Source: Zoogloeaceae bacterium
GTDB taxonomy: Bacteria > Pseudomonadota > Gammaproteobacteria > Burkholderiales > Rhodocyclaceae
Assembly (NCBI GenBank): GCA_031281985.1
Contig: JAITEO010000023.1
Coordinates: forward strand, 1 to 9,159
Direction of reading: 5' to 3'
Length of the DNA stretch: 9,159 bases
The position numbers were made by a program, and so were the translations under genes. Position 1 is the stretch's first letter; each line of letters opens with the position of its first letter. Below are positions 1 to 7,703 of the stretch, piece after piece. The notes below the pieces were generated by a model. The model saw only the letters and a program-made list of their open reading frames with translations. It ran no database searches and had not been told where the DNA came from.

Positions 1-249
1 AAGGCCACGCGCGACCCAGTCGCGCCAGCGCAACGCTCTCCGGCGGCGATGGTCAAAATCAATCGCCGCACGCTCGACGACGGGTCGCCGGTGCACAGCT
101 TCTCGACCCTGATGGCCGAGCTTTCCACGCTCGTGCGCAACACCTGTCGCGTCCCAGGTAAAACCGATGCTCCCGATTTTGAGCTACACACCACCCCCAC
201 GCCTGCGCAACGTCGTGCGCTTGATCTCATCGAAAACATCCGGCTGTAG
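1..249 (+). CDS. C-terminal fragment of an IS transposase (IS1634-like), cut by the window edge
   Basis: The frame is open from base 1 to a TAG stop at 247-249, giving 82 residues. An internal ATG at 49 lies inside the frame and is unlikely to be the true start, because the upstream codons (KATRDPVAPAQRSPAA) continue the protein. The tail has the pattern DGSPVHSF-TLMAELSTLVRNT, then TTPTPAQRRALDLIENIRL. I recognise this as the extreme C-terminus of DDE transposases annotated as IS1634 family, which end in a 'PVHSF.TLL.DLATLTRNT ... PTP.Q.RALDLL' tail. The catalytic DDE residues lie outside the window. The family is from memory and could be another IS4-superfamily group. It converges on mtnA. 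No clear terminal inverted repeat of the IS was seen between 250 and 330. Confidence 0.6.
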   Translation, partial: KATRDPVAPAQRSPAAMVKINRRTLDDGSPVHSFSTLMAELSTLVRNTCRVPGKTDAPDFELHTTPTPAQRRALDLIENIRL

Positions 250-333
250 TCAGAACCCAAACACCCAATTCCACGACAAAACCTTGCCAATCAAGGAAAA
301 TTCGTCCGGCGGGGGGAGGAACTTCAGTTTAAC

Positions 334-368
334 GGGTTGAAGGCGAAGCTTCGCTTTGCCTTCAACCC
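334..368. terminator. Hairpin between convergent transposase and mtnA, possible bidirectional terminator
   Basis: GGGTTGAAGGC (334-344) is the exact reverse complement of GCCTTCAACCC (358-368), with a 13-base loop that contains the palindrome GCGAAGCTTCGC (343-354). It lies between two convergent genes, which suits termination, but there is no T-run on either side, so intrinsic termination would be weak. Apart from this hairpin and the adjacent AT palindrome, the stretch 250-426 holds only a small CCTTG/CAAGG hairpin (282-296). Confidence 0.4.
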
Positions 369-377
369 CTGACTAAC

Positions 378-445
378 CCGGCAAAAAGTAGATTTTTACT
401 TTTTGACGTTTTCCATCAAGTGGTTTTTACTTTTTGCCGTTTCCA
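378..445. repeat. AT-rich palindromic dispersed repeat, with a partial tandem copy that ends mtnA
   Basis: The core is CAAAAAGTA (382-390), the spacer GATTTT, then TACTTTTTG (397-405), a perfect 9-bp inverted repeat flanked by CCGG on the left and ACGTTTTCC on the right. A half copy follows at 420-444, where TTTTTACTTTTTG is again followed by CCGTTTCC. A closely matching copy sits at 7851-7890 and a degenerate one at 8433-8472. The half copy supplies the last codons and the TAA stop of mtnA. The function is unknown; a REP-like element or protein-binding site is possible. Confidence 0.65.
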
Positions 446-1542
446 CACAGCGGCCATTTTTCCGGGGCATGCAGCGCCAGCGCGGCGCGGTTGGCGGGGC
501 AGGGGCCGTTTTCGGTGAGGATGGCCGTGATCAGGCTGGCGGGCGTGATGTCGAATGCCGGGTTATAGACGGCCTCATCCTCGGTGATTCGCAGGCGGGC
601 GAATTTGCCGTTCGCCCCGATGCCGGCTATCTGCCGCAATTCATCGCCGTCACGGGTTTCGATGGGAATGTCCGCGCCGCTCGGCTGCGAAAAATCGAAG
701 GTGGGGGAAGGCGCGGCAACATAAAAGGGAACATGCTGGCGAGCGGCGGCCAGCGCCTTCAGGTAGGTGCCGATCTTGTTGGCGACATCGCCATTGGCGG
801 CGACACGGTCGGCGCCGACGAAGACGGCATCGACGCGCTCCTGCAGAATCAGCAACCCTGCGGCATTATCGGCAATCAGGGTATGCGGGATGCCCGCTTG
901 CTGGAGTTCCCAGGCGGTGAGCAACCCCTGGTTGCGCGGACGGGTTTCGGAAACCCAGACATGCAGGGGAATCTTCGCGGCATGCGCCGCATAGATGGGC
1001 GCGAGCGCCGTGCCGTGCTCGACCGTGGCCAACCATCCGGCATTGCAGTGGGTCATCAGTTGCAGGGGACGGCGGGGATGAACGGCGGCAAGATCGCGCA
1101 GGATTTTTTGCCCGTGCGCGCCGATGCTGGCGTTTTGCCGGGCGTCTTCTTCCGCGATGGCGTCCGCCTCCCGCCATGCGGCGGCGGGACGCGCCTCCGG
1201 CGGCAAATGCGCAAGATGCGCGCGCATCCGCCCCAATGCCCAGGCCAGGTTGATGGCGGTAGGCCGCGTGGCGGCAAGGCGCACTGCGGCTTCATTCAGG
1301 ACGGCGTCGCTGGCGTCCTGGCATAGCGCCAGCGCCAGGCCATAGGCCGCCGTGACGCCAATCAGGGGCGCGCCGCGCACCTGCATGACGCGGATGGCGC
1401 ATTCGGCGTCCGCCAGGGTTTCCAGGCGCAGCCAGGCTTCGCGCCAGGGCAGTTGCGTCTGATCGAGAATATCCACGCGCTCCTGCTTTTCCGCATCCAG
1501 CGTGCGGCGCAAGGGGCGATGCAAAAGAGCGGCCTTCTTCAT
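427..1542 (-). CDS. mtnA: S-methyl-5-thioribose-1-phosphate isomerase
   Basis: This 371-residue protein has the normal length for MtnA, the cytoplasmic enzyme that converts methylthioribose-1-phosphate to methylthioribulose-1-phosphate in methionine salvage. Visible family motifs are RGAPLIGV (residues 56-63), THCNAG with the catalytic cysteine at 166, and GADRVAANGDVANKIGT with the catalytic aspartate at 245, matching the Cys/Asp pair known from the Bacillus enzyme. The ATG start at 1542 overlaps the glnE stop in an ATGA arrangement, so translation is probably coupled. No other methionine-salvage gene is in the window. It is the last gene of the minus-strand train and converges on the IS fragment. 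Its C-terminus (CGNGKK, TAA) lies inside the AT palindromic repeat, so the natural gene end may have been altered by that repeat. The related eIF2B-like isomerases lack this full motif set. Confidence 0.95.
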   Translation of the reverse strand: MKKAALLHRPLRRTLDAEKQERVDILDQTQLPWREAWLRLETLADAECAIRVMQVRGAPLIGVTAAYGLALALCQDASDAVLNEAAVRLAATRPTAINLAWALGRMRAHLAHLPPEARPAAAWREADAIAEEDARQNASIGAHGQKILRDLAAVHPRRPLQLMTHCNAGWLATVEHGTALAPIYAAHAAKIPLHVWVSETRPRNQGLLTAWELQQAGIPHTLIADNAAGLLILQERVDAVFVGADRVAANGDVANKIGTYLKALAAARQHVPFYVAAPSPTFDFSQPSGADIPIETRDGDELRQIAGIGANGKFARLRITEDEAVYNPAFDITPASLITAILTENGPCPANRAALALHAPEKWPLCGNGKK

Positions 1543-4286
1543 GGTTTTTCGGGGGCATCAAAAAGCAGGTTCCAGAGCGCCAATACGGCGGCAATCCGCG
1601 TTTCCACTTCCGCGCGCGGCAGGCGCAGGGGCGCGCCATTCAAACGTTTGCCGTGTTGCAGCCGCCGGTATTCACGGTAGGCGTTGCGCACGTCGTCCGC
1701 CGCTTTCGCGGGAATCAGCCCCAGGCTTGCCGCCATGCGCAGCAGGGCGATGTTGCCCAGGTTGGCGGTCAGTTCGGGATAGCGATGGGCGTAGCCGAGC
1801 ACCAGGTATTGCACGATGAATTCCACGTCGATGATGCCGCCGGGATCGTGTTTCAGGTCGAAGGAATCGGCATCCTTGCTGGCGTGGTTGTCGCGCATCT
1901 TCTGGCGCATGGCGAGCACTTTTGCCTTGAAGTCGGGCAGATCGCGCCGCCGGCAGAGGACTTCCTTGCGCACCGCCTCGAAACGGCTGCCGAGCGCGGC
2001 GTCGCCCGCGACGAAACGGGCGCGGGTCAGCGCCTGGTGTTCCCACACCCAGGCGTGTTCGAGCTGGTAGTCGCGGAAGGCTTCCAGCGTGCACACCAGG
2101 AGGCCGGAGTCGCCGTTGGGACGCAGGCGCAGGTCGGTTTCAAACAGTTGTCCGGCGGCCGTGCGGTTGGCGAGCCAGGTATTGATGCGCTGCCCCAGGC
2201 GGGTGTAATTGCGTTCGGCGTCGGGATGCGCATCGGCGTCATCGCGCAGATAGACGAGGTCGAGATCGGAGGCGTAGCCCAGCTCCTTGCCGCCCAGCTT
2301 GCCATAGCCGATGATGGCGAAGGCGGGCTTCTTCTGGTGCGCGCCGGCAAGTTTTTGCCAGCAGAGGGAAAGCGTGGTTTCCAACAGGATGTCCGCCAGT
2401 TGCGTCAAATGGTCGGAAATGCGCTCGATGCTGTGCAGCCCCGCCAAATCCTGCACCAGCAGACGGAAGACCTGGGCGTGATGCAGTTCGCGCAACACGT
2501 CCATTTCCCGCTCGGTGTCATTTGCCGCGTCCGCCAGCATGTGCGCGAGTTCGTCGCGAAAGGCCGCCCAGTCCGTCGCCGTATCCAGCAGGCGGGCGTC
2601 GAGCAGTTCATCGAGCAGCAAGGGATGCTGATTGAGATATTCCGCCGCCCAGGAAGAGGCGCTGACCACGCGGGCAACCTTGTCCAGCGTCTGCGGATAC
2701 TGCTGCAACAGGGCCAGGTAAGCGCCCCGGCGGGCGATCTGTTCGAGCAGATCCAGGCTGCGCCCCAGCGCCAGATCCGGCTCCGGCAAGGCGCCGACGA
2801 CATCGAGCAGACGCGGCCCGACTACGTTCAGACGCGCCCGGTTGGAAGCGGGCAATTGCTGATAGCGGCTGGAAGCGCGCAAGGCGGCAAGCCGCGCCCA
2901 GGCGTCCTCTGGCTGACGAAAGCCGATTTCCGCAAGCTTTGCCACGCCCGCTTCCGCCGACAGATCGCCCAGCCAGAGGTCGGTCAGGGGATGCACTGCC
3001 TCGCCGGGGTCGGAAAACACCGCCTCGAAATGGGCGCTGACCTTGCCGCGATGGGCGTTCAGCCGTTCCTGCAGTTCATTCCAGCCGGCGCAGTCCATGC
3101 TGACGGCAAGGTTCTGGCGCGCCGCGTCTTCCGTGGGCAGGCTATGGGTCTGCTGGTCTTCCACGTATTGCAGGCGGTGTTCGAGCTTACGCAGGAAGCG
3201 GTAGGCCAGATGCAGTTCGGCTTCGGTATCCGCCGGCAGGATGCAGCGTTCGGCCAGGCGGGAAAGCGCGGCGAGCGTGGGACGGATTTGCAGGCGGGTA
3301 TCGCGTCCGCCGCGAATCAATTGAAACACCTGGGCGATGAATTCGATTTCCCGGATGCCGCCCGGCCCCAGCTTGATATGATCCGCCCGATCCTTGCGCG
3401 TCACTTCGCGGCGGATTTGCGCGTGCAGATCGCGCATGGCGTTGATGGCGCCAAAATCCAGATAGCGGCGAAAGACGAAGGGGCGCACGGTTTTCTGCAG
3501 CACCTCCACCCATTGCGCCTGCGCGTTGTCGCCGCTGTTCATGACGCGCGCCTTGATCCAGGCGTAGCGTTCCCATTCGCGTCCCTGGGCGATGAAATAG
3601 TGTTCCAGCGCGGCGATGGAGGAGACCAGCGGCCCGGAATCGCCGTTGGGACGCAGGCGCATATCGACGCGAAACACCTGTCCATCGGCGGTGATTTCCC
3701 CCAGCGCGGCAATCAGGCGCTTGCCCAGGCGCGTGAAAAAATCGAAGTTGTCGATTTTCTTCGGCCCGGCCGTTTCGCCGTCTTCCGGATAGACGAAGAT
3801 GAAATCCACGTCGGAAGAAACGTTCAGCTCGCGTCCGCCCAGCTTGCCCATGCCGACGACCATCAGCCGCTGCGGCAAGCCCTCCCGATCCAGCGGCTCG
3901 CCATAATCCTTGACCAGCGCCGCGTGATGAAAGGCCAGCGCCGCATTGGTCGTCACGTCGGCAAGCAGGGTCATGCCCTCCATCACTTCCTCGAGCGGCG
4001 CGTGCGCGCACAGATCGCGCAATTCGATCTGCGCCATCGCCCGCTGCCGCATCTGCCGCAACTGCCGCTGCAAGGTTTTTTCGTCCGTCGCCGCCGGAAG
4101 CAGCATCGCCCGCAACGCATCCTCCGCCAGCGGCTGCCGCCAATCCTCCGCTACTTGCTCCGGCAACTCCGGCCTCGCCGCAAACAACTGCCGCAAGTAC
4201 CGGCTGTGCGCCAACGCGCCCGCCCATTCCTCCGGCATCACAAGGGGCGCGCTTTGCGGCCCATCCTCCAAGACACTCATGCCCAC
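1539..4286 (-). CDS. glnE: Bifunctional glutamine synthetase adenylyltransferase/adenylyl-removing enzyme
   Basis: GlnE adds AMP to glutamine synthetase when nitrogen is plentiful and removes it when nitrogen is short, under control of PII proteins. Both nucleotidyltransferase domains are present. The N-terminal adenylyl-removing half has GMGKLGGRELNVSSDVDFIF with metal-binding Asp159 and Asp161, followed by RVDMRLRPNGDSG near 206-218. The C-terminal adenylyltransferase half has GYGKLGGKELGYASDLDLVY with Asp at about 674 and 676, followed by a second LRLRPNGDSG. A PII-response region lies between or after them. At 915 residues it is close to full length (the E. coli protein is 946). The listed start is GTG with a weak GAG 8 bases upstream; an ATG two codons later (4280) is equally possible. 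It follows pgpA by 24 bases and overlaps mtnA by 4. Confidence 0.97.
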   Translation of the reverse strand: MGMSVLEDGPQSAPLVMPEEWAGALAHSRYLRQLFAARPELPEQVAEDWRQPLAEDALRAMLLPAATDEKTLQRQLRQMRQRAMAQIELRDLCAHAPLEEVMEGMTLLADVTTNAALAFHHAALVKDYGEPLDREGLPQRLMVVGMGKLGGRELNVSSDVDFIFVYPEDGETAGPKKIDNFDFFTRLGKRLIAALGEITADGQVFRVDMRLRPNGDSGPLVSSIAALEHYFIAQGREWERYAWIKARVMNSGDNAQAQWVEVLQKTVRPFVFRRYLDFGAINAMRDLHAQIRREVTRKDRADHIKLGPGGIREIEFIAQVFQLIRGGRDTRLQIRPTLAALSRLAERCILPADTEAELHLAYRFLRKLEHRLQYVEDQQTHSLPTEDAARQNLAVSMDCAGWNELQERLNAHRGKVSAHFEAVFSDPGEAVHPLTDLWLGDLSAEAGVAKLAEIGFRQPEDAWARLAALRASSRYQQLPASNRARLNVVGPRLLDVVGALPEPDLALGRSLDLLEQIARRGAYLALLQQYPQTLDKVARVVSASSWAAEYLNQHPLLLDELLDARLLDTATDWAAFRDELAHMLADAANDTEREMDVLRELHHAQVFRLLVQDLAGLHSIERISDHLTQLADILLETTLSLCWQKLAGAHQKKPAFAIIGYGKLGGKELGYASDLDLVYLRDDADAHPDAERNYTRLGQRINTWLANRTAAGQLFETDLRLRPNGDSGLLVCTLEAFRDYQLEHAWVWEHQALTRARFVAGDAALGSRFEAVRKEVLCRRRDLPDFKAKVLAMRQKMRDNHASKDADSFDLKHDPGGIIDVEFIVQYLVLGYAHRYPELTANLGNIALLRMAASLGLIPAKAADDVRNAYREYRRLQHGKRLNGAPLRLPRAEVETRIAAVLALWNLLFDAPEKP

Positions 4287-4310
4287 TGCTTTTACTCGAA
4301 AAAAGACGCG

Positions 4311-4844
4311 CTATTGTAGCCCCAAGGCGGGAGACAGGAAGCTCTCTCGCCATTCCCAATGGTTCAGGGCGAAGCGGGCGAACGCCAGGGTCAGGAGCGT
4401 GTAGCCCGCGGCGATCACGTCGTCCAGCATCACGCCCAGGCCGTTTTTCAGGTGTTCGTCGAACCAGCGCGCCGGTTGCGGTTTATAGATGTCGAACAGG
4501 CGAAAGAGCGCGAAGGCGGCGAGTTGCCAGGGCCAGCCGGGCGGCGCCAGGGTCAGGATGAGCCAGAAGGGGACGATTTCATCCCAGACGATGCTGCCGT
4601 GATCCGGTTCATGGAGCGCCAGCCCCGTTTTGTGGATGACGAGCACGCCGCCGACAAAGGCCAGCGCGAGAAAAACCAGCCAGGCCGCAAGGGAAAAAAG
4701 CGGCTGGAGGAGCACGAAACTCAGCCAGGCAAAGAGCGTTCCCGCGGTTCCCGGCGCCCAGGGAGACAGTCCGCTGCCGCAGCCCAGCGCCACGAAGTGC
4801 GCCGGATGGGCAAAGAGAAAACGCAAAGGCGGCGGACGGCTCAT
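4311..4844 (-). CDS. pgpA: Phosphatidylglycerophosphatase A
   Basis: PgpA is an inner-membrane phosphatase that converts phosphatidylglycerol phosphate to phosphatidylglycerol, the last step in making this phospholipid. The 177-residue protein shows the family signatures in order: GCGSGLSPWAPGTAGTL (21-37), DHGSIVWDEIVPFW (81-94), FRLFDIYKP (114-122), and LKNGLGVMLDDVIAAGY (132-148) with the conserved acidic pair D141-D142. Hydrophobic segments at about 38-72, 91-116 and 143-160 fit a multi-pass membrane protein. Its ATG overlaps the dsbD stop (ATGA), so the two are probably co-translated. Nothing suggests damage. Confidence 0.95.
   Translation of the reverse strand: MSRPPPLRFLFAHPAHFVALGCGSGLSPWAPGTAGTLFAWLSFVLLQPLFSLAAWLVFLALAFVGGVLVIHKTGLALHEPDHGSIVWDEIVPFWLILTLAPPGWPWQLAAFALFRLFDIYKPQPARWFDEHLKNGLGVMLDDVIAAGYTLLTLAFARFALNHWEWRESFLSPALGLQ
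4313..4340 (-). promoter_or_regulatory. Possible internal promoter ahead of glnE
   Basis: On the minus strand a TACAAT hexamer (4313-4318) overlaps the end of pgpA, about 27 bases before the glnE start. A poor -35 candidate, TTCCTG (4335-4340), lies 16 bases upstream. The good -10 and the only non-overlapping junction of the operon suggest that glnE could also be transcribed on its own. The -35 match is weak, so this is tentative. Confidence 0.3.
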
Positions 4845-6649
4845 GGCGTACCGGCGGCCAGCGCGCGTTGCAGGTTTGGCGCGAAGATTTCCGCCGCCTG
4901 GAATCCCACCACCCGCAAACCGGGAATCTCCGCGCCGGTTGCGTCAAAGAAGAGAATGCCCGGCGGGCCGTACAGGTGGAAGCGTTGCAACAGCGCCTTG
5001 TCTTCGGCGCTGTTGGCGGTGACGTCGACACGCAGGCGAATGAATTCCTGCATCAGACGGTACACGTTCGCGTCCTGGAAGGTGTCGCCTTCCATTTCCT
5101 TGCAGGCGATGCACCACTCGGCATAAAAATCCAACAGCACCGGCTGGCCTGCCGTTTGCAGGCGCGCTTCCAGTTCAGCCAGGGTGCGCACGCGCTCGAA
5201 AGAGGGTGCGCGTACCGGCTCGGCAAGGGCAGAGGCGCGCAGGATGGCGAGTGGTTGCAGCGGATCGCGGCTGCCCGCCAGTGTGCCGATGAACAGTGCC
5301 GCGCCCCAGAGCAGCAGGAGCACGCCCAGCGCCTTGAAACAGCGCAGGGCGCTGCTTGCTTGTCGCGGCAGGGGGTCGAGGGCGCGCAGGCGCATGGCGG
5401 CAACCAAGGACAGCGCGGCGTAGGCGAGCATCACCGCCGCGGGCGGCGCGACGGGCGTTACCAGCCAGATGGCGAAGAACAGCAGCAGGAAGCCGAAGCC
5501 CTGCTTGACCGCTTCCATCCACGCGCCGGCGCGCGGCAGCCACGCGCCCGCCGACGTGCCGACGATCAGGAGCGGCGTTCCCATGCCCAGCGCCATGACG
5601 AACAGGGTGATGCCGCCCAGCAGCGCGTCGCCGCTCTGACCGATGTACATCAGCACGCCCGCCAGCGGCGCAGCAACGCAGGGGCCGACGATGAGCGCCG
5701 AGAGCGCGCCCATGAGGAACACCGCGAAGAAATGTCCGCCACGCAGACGCCGCGCTCGTGCCGCCAAGGCGCTTTGCAGGCGCACCGGCAATTGCAGGGT
5801 GTAGAAACCGAACATGGAACCCGCCAGGAGCACGAAGATTCCCGCAAAGGCGGAAAGCGCCCAGACGTTTTGCAGGGCGGCGGAAAAGAGACTGCCGGAA
5901 AGCCCGCCCGCCACGCCCGCGGCGGCATAGGTACAGGCCATGCCCAGCACGTAGGAGAGGGACAGGGCGAAGGCGCGGCGCTTGCGCAGGGTCTCGGCTT
6001 TTTCCGCCTGGGCGTGCCCGACGATGATGCCGGAAAGGATGGGCAGCATGGGAAAGACACAGGGCGTCAGCGACAGCCCCAGCCCGGCGACGAAAAAGAA
6101 GGCGAGCTTGCCCCAGAATCCGGCTTCTCCCAGGATGCCGGCAAAAAATCCGCTGGCATCGTTATCCGCCGTGGGTTTCGTGCGTGCCACGTCACTTGCC
6201 GCGGGCAGCGCGCCTTCGGCGGGCAGTTCGGCGGCCAGGGTCTGCGTCTGCGGCAGATAGCACAACCCCGCGTCCGCGCAGCCCTGCGAAGTCACCGACA
6301 ACTCGAAACGCATGGGCGCGCGCATGGTGCGCTCCACGGGCAGGCGGATGGCGACAGCATCATAGAACACTTCCACCTTGCCGAAACTTTCGTCCGTTTT
6401 TTCCTTGCCCGGCGGAATCTGTGCCGCGCCCAACTGCGCCATGTCGGCGGCAAAGCGAAAGCGATCGCGATAAAGGTAGTAGCCGGGGTGAATGGTAAAG
6501 CGCACTTCCAGCGTCCGGTCATCGAGGGCGCGCACGGCGGGCTGGAAGGCCACGTTCGGATCGAGGAATTCCTGCGCGCAAAGCGCGAGGGGCAGCGCGC
6601 CGCAAGTAAGGCAAAAGAGCAAGAAGAAGCGGTTCAACAGACGGCGCAT
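4841..6649 (-). CDS. dsbD: Thiol:disulfide interchange protein DsbD
   Basis: DsbD carries electrons from cytoplasmic thioredoxin across the inner membrane to periplasmic DsbC, DsbG and cytochrome c maturation proteins. All three domains are present, numbered from the 602-residue form. A signal peptide spans 1-25 (MRRLLNRFF, a Leu/Cys-rich core, ALCAQEF). The periplasmic alpha domain has QGCADAGLCY with Cys124 and Cys130. The membrane beta domain of about eight helices (170-460) has LTPCVFPM (Cys197) and VGPCVAAPL (Cys324). The C-terminal thioredoxin-like gamma domain has AEWCIACKEME (Cys513, Cys516). All six redox cysteines are retained. The ATG at 6649 is preferred because it begins the signal peptide directly and follows AAGGA (6662-6666), though that spacing is long; an ATG at 6676 would add nine residues. 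Either start overlaps the end of cutA. The pairing with cutA (also once called the dipZ region in E. coli) is a known neighbourhood. Confidence 0.97.
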   Translation of the reverse strand: MRRLLNRFFLLFCLTCGALPLALCAQEFLDPNVAFQPAVRALDDRTLEVRFTIHPGYYLYRDRFRFAADMAQLGAAQIPPGKEKTDESFGKVEVFYDAVAIRLPVERTMRAPMRFELSVTSQGCADAGLCYLPQTQTLAAELPAEGALPAASDVARTKPTADNDASGFFAGILGEAGFWGKLAFFFVAGLGLSLTPCVFPMLPILSGIIVGHAQAEKAETLRKRRAFALSLSYVLGMACTYAAAGVAGGLSGSLFSAALQNVWALSAFAGIFVLLAGSMFGFYTLQLPVRLQSALAARARRLRGGHFFAVFLMGALSALIVGPCVAAPLAGVLMYIGQSGDALLGGITLFVMALGMGTPLLIVGTSAGAWLPRAGAWMEAVKQGFGFLLLFFAIWLVTPVAPPAAVMLAYAALSLVAAMRLRALDPLPRQASSALRCFKALGVLLLLWGAALFIGTLAGSRDPLQPLAILRASALAEPVRAPSFERVRTLAELEARLQTAGQPVLLDFYAEWCIACKEMEGDTFQDANVYRLMQEFIRLRVDVTANSAEDKALLQRFHLYGPPGILFFDATGAEIPGLRVVGFQAAEIFAPNLQRALAAGTP

Positions 6650-7020
6650 GGCGGTTCGGTTTCCTTGTGCACCCATGCCAGATAGGCGGGCAGGCCATCG
6701 GCCAGCGAAATGGCGATGATTTCCGGCAGTTCATAGGGATGCCGGGCGCGAATCTGGGCTTCCACATCGGGATAGCGCAGGCGCGTGCTCTTGATGCAGA
6801 GCAGGACTTCCTCCGCCGCCTCCACCTTGCCCTGCCAGCGATACACGGAATGACAGGAGGGCAGCACGTTGACGCAGGCGGCAAGCCCCTGTTCCACCAG
6901 CGCGCGCGCCATGCGCCCGGCGGCTTCCTTGTCGGGAAGGGTCGTGAGGATCAGAAGCACATCGGCGGACATCGGGGCGGATATTGGGGCGGACATCGGG
7001 ACAGACATCGGGGCGGGCAT
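6634..7020 (-). CDS. cutA: Divalent-cation tolerance protein CutA with a repeat-derived N-terminal extension
   Basis: CutA is a small, very stable trimer of the PII-like fold linked to copper and other metal tolerance; its exact role is unsettled. Family motifs are LILTTLPD (23-30), LAACVNVLP (45-53), YRWQGKVE (60-67) and HPYELPEI (94-101). The listed ATG at 7020 overlaps the thrH stop as TGATG, which suggests coupled translation and gives 128 residues. The first 19 residues come from a 12-bp tandem repeat encoding PMS(A/V)-type tetrapeptides. In-frame ATGs at 7008, 6996 and 6972 recur in the repeat. Starting at 6972 (MSADVLLILTT) gives 112 residues, the same length as E. coli CutA, so the conserved protein may begin there. 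No Shine-Dalgarno is seen before any of them. The 3' end overlaps dsbD. Confidence 0.93.
   Translation of the reverse strand: MPAPMSVPMSAPISAPMSADVLLILTTLPDKEAAGRMARALVEQGLAACVNVLPSCHSVYRWQGKVEAAEEVLLCIKSTRLRYPDVEAQIRARHPYELPEIIAISLADGLPAYLAWVHKETEPPCAVC
6964..7020 (-). repeat. 12-bp tandem repeat at the start of cutA
   Basis: On the + strand the units are GGCGGACATCGG (6964-6975), GGCGGATATTGG (6976-6987), GGCGGACATCGG (6988-6999), GACAGACATCGG (7000-7011) and a partial GGCGGGCAT (7012-7020). Read in the gene direction they encode repeated Pro-Met-Ser-Ala-type tetrapeptides (one Ile replaces Met) and place an ATG in nearly every unit. A 12-bp unit keeps frame, so copy-number changes would alter N-terminal length without a frameshift. 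Confidence 0.85.
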
Positions 7021-7631
7021 CAGGCTTGGCGCAGGAAGGCGGCGTCGATTTCGGCGCGCAGGGCGGTGTAATCCGTTACCACGGGAAATTGCGGGAATTC
7101 CCGGATGACGTTTTCCGGCGGGCAAAAAAGAATGCCGCCATGCGCTTCGCCCAGCATGGCGGTGTCGTTGTAGGAATCGCCCGCCGCGACGACCAAAAAA
7201 TTCAGTTCCTTCAAGCGGCGCACGGCTTCCTGTTTCTGGTTGGGCAGACGCAGATGGTACTGGACGACGAAGCCTTGCGCGTCCGTCTCCAGGCTGTGGC
7301 AAAACAGCGTCGGCCAATTCAACTGGCGCATCAGCGGCTGGGCGAACTCATAGAAGGTGTCGGAGAGGATGATCAGTTGATAGTGTGCGCGCAAGTCGTC
7401 GAGAAACGCCCGCGCGCCCGGCATCGGCCCCATGTCGGCGATGACCTTCTGGATATCCGGCAGTCCGAGCCTGTGCTGGCGCAGTTCATGCAGACGAAAG
7501 GCCATTAGCCGGTCATAATCCGGCTCGTCGCGCGTGGTACGGCGCAGCGCGTCGATTCCCGTGCGGTTTGCGAATTCCACCCAGATTTCCGGCACCAGCA
7601 CCCCTTCCATATCAAGACAGACCACGCGCAC
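7020..7631 (-). CDS. thrH: Phosphoserine phosphatase / homoserine phosphotransferase (HAD family)
   Basis: This is a 203-residue HAD-superfamily protein matching ThrH of Pseudomonas (about 205 residues), which dephosphorylates phosphoserine and can transfer the phosphate to homoserine, feeding serine and threonine synthesis. The motifs are DMEGVLVPEIW (nucleophile Asp7, Glu9 in place of the usual second Asp, as in ThrH), SDT (90-92), a lysine near 133, and GDSYND (151-156). The Glu9 variant separates it from ordinary SerB. The start is GTG at 7631, preceded by GGGAG about six bases upstream; there is no in-frame ATG nearby. It is the first gene of the minus-strand train, and its stop overlaps the cutA start. 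Confidence 0.92.
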   Translation of the reverse strand: MRVVCLDMEGVLVPEIWVEFANRTGIDALRRTTRDEPDYDRLMAFRLHELRQHRLGLPDIQKVIADMGPMPGARAFLDDLRAHYQLIILSDTFYEFAQPLMRQLNWPTLFCHSLETDAQGFVVQYHLRLPNQKQEAVRRLKELNFLVVAAGDSYNDTAMLGEAHGGILFCPPENVIREFPQFPVVTDYTALRAEIDAAFLRQA

Positions 7632-7662
7632 GACAAACTCCCGGAAAAGTTAGAGAACGGCG

Positions 7663-7668
7663 ATTTTA
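7663..7668 (-). promoter_or_regulatory. Candidate -10 box of the thrH operon promoter
   Basis: TAAAAT on the minus strand, in the context GGGTAAAATCG, lies 32 bases upstream of the thrH GTG and would give a leader of about 25 bases. No convincing -35 is found 16-18 bases upstream. It is the only good -10 between thrH and the REPIN-like element, so it is the best candidate for the operon promoter. Confidence 0.4.
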
Positions 7669-7703
7669 CCCGATGCGCCGCCATCCGGTTCGCACCGTTT
7701 CGC

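Noticed and set aside
403..1326. A 307-codon open frame on the + strand
   Set aside because: It is antisense to mtnA and starts inside the AT-rich repeat; no domain is seen.
1653..4319. An 888-codon open frame on the + strand
   Set aside because: It lies antisense to glnE, whose family motifs are unmistakable. The frame stays open because of GC-rich codon bias, and its translation shows no recognisable domain.
4868..6685. A 605-codon open frame on the + strand
   Set aside because: It is the antisense shadow of dsbD. The translation is Gln/Arg/Gly-rich, low in hydrophobic structure and without motifs.
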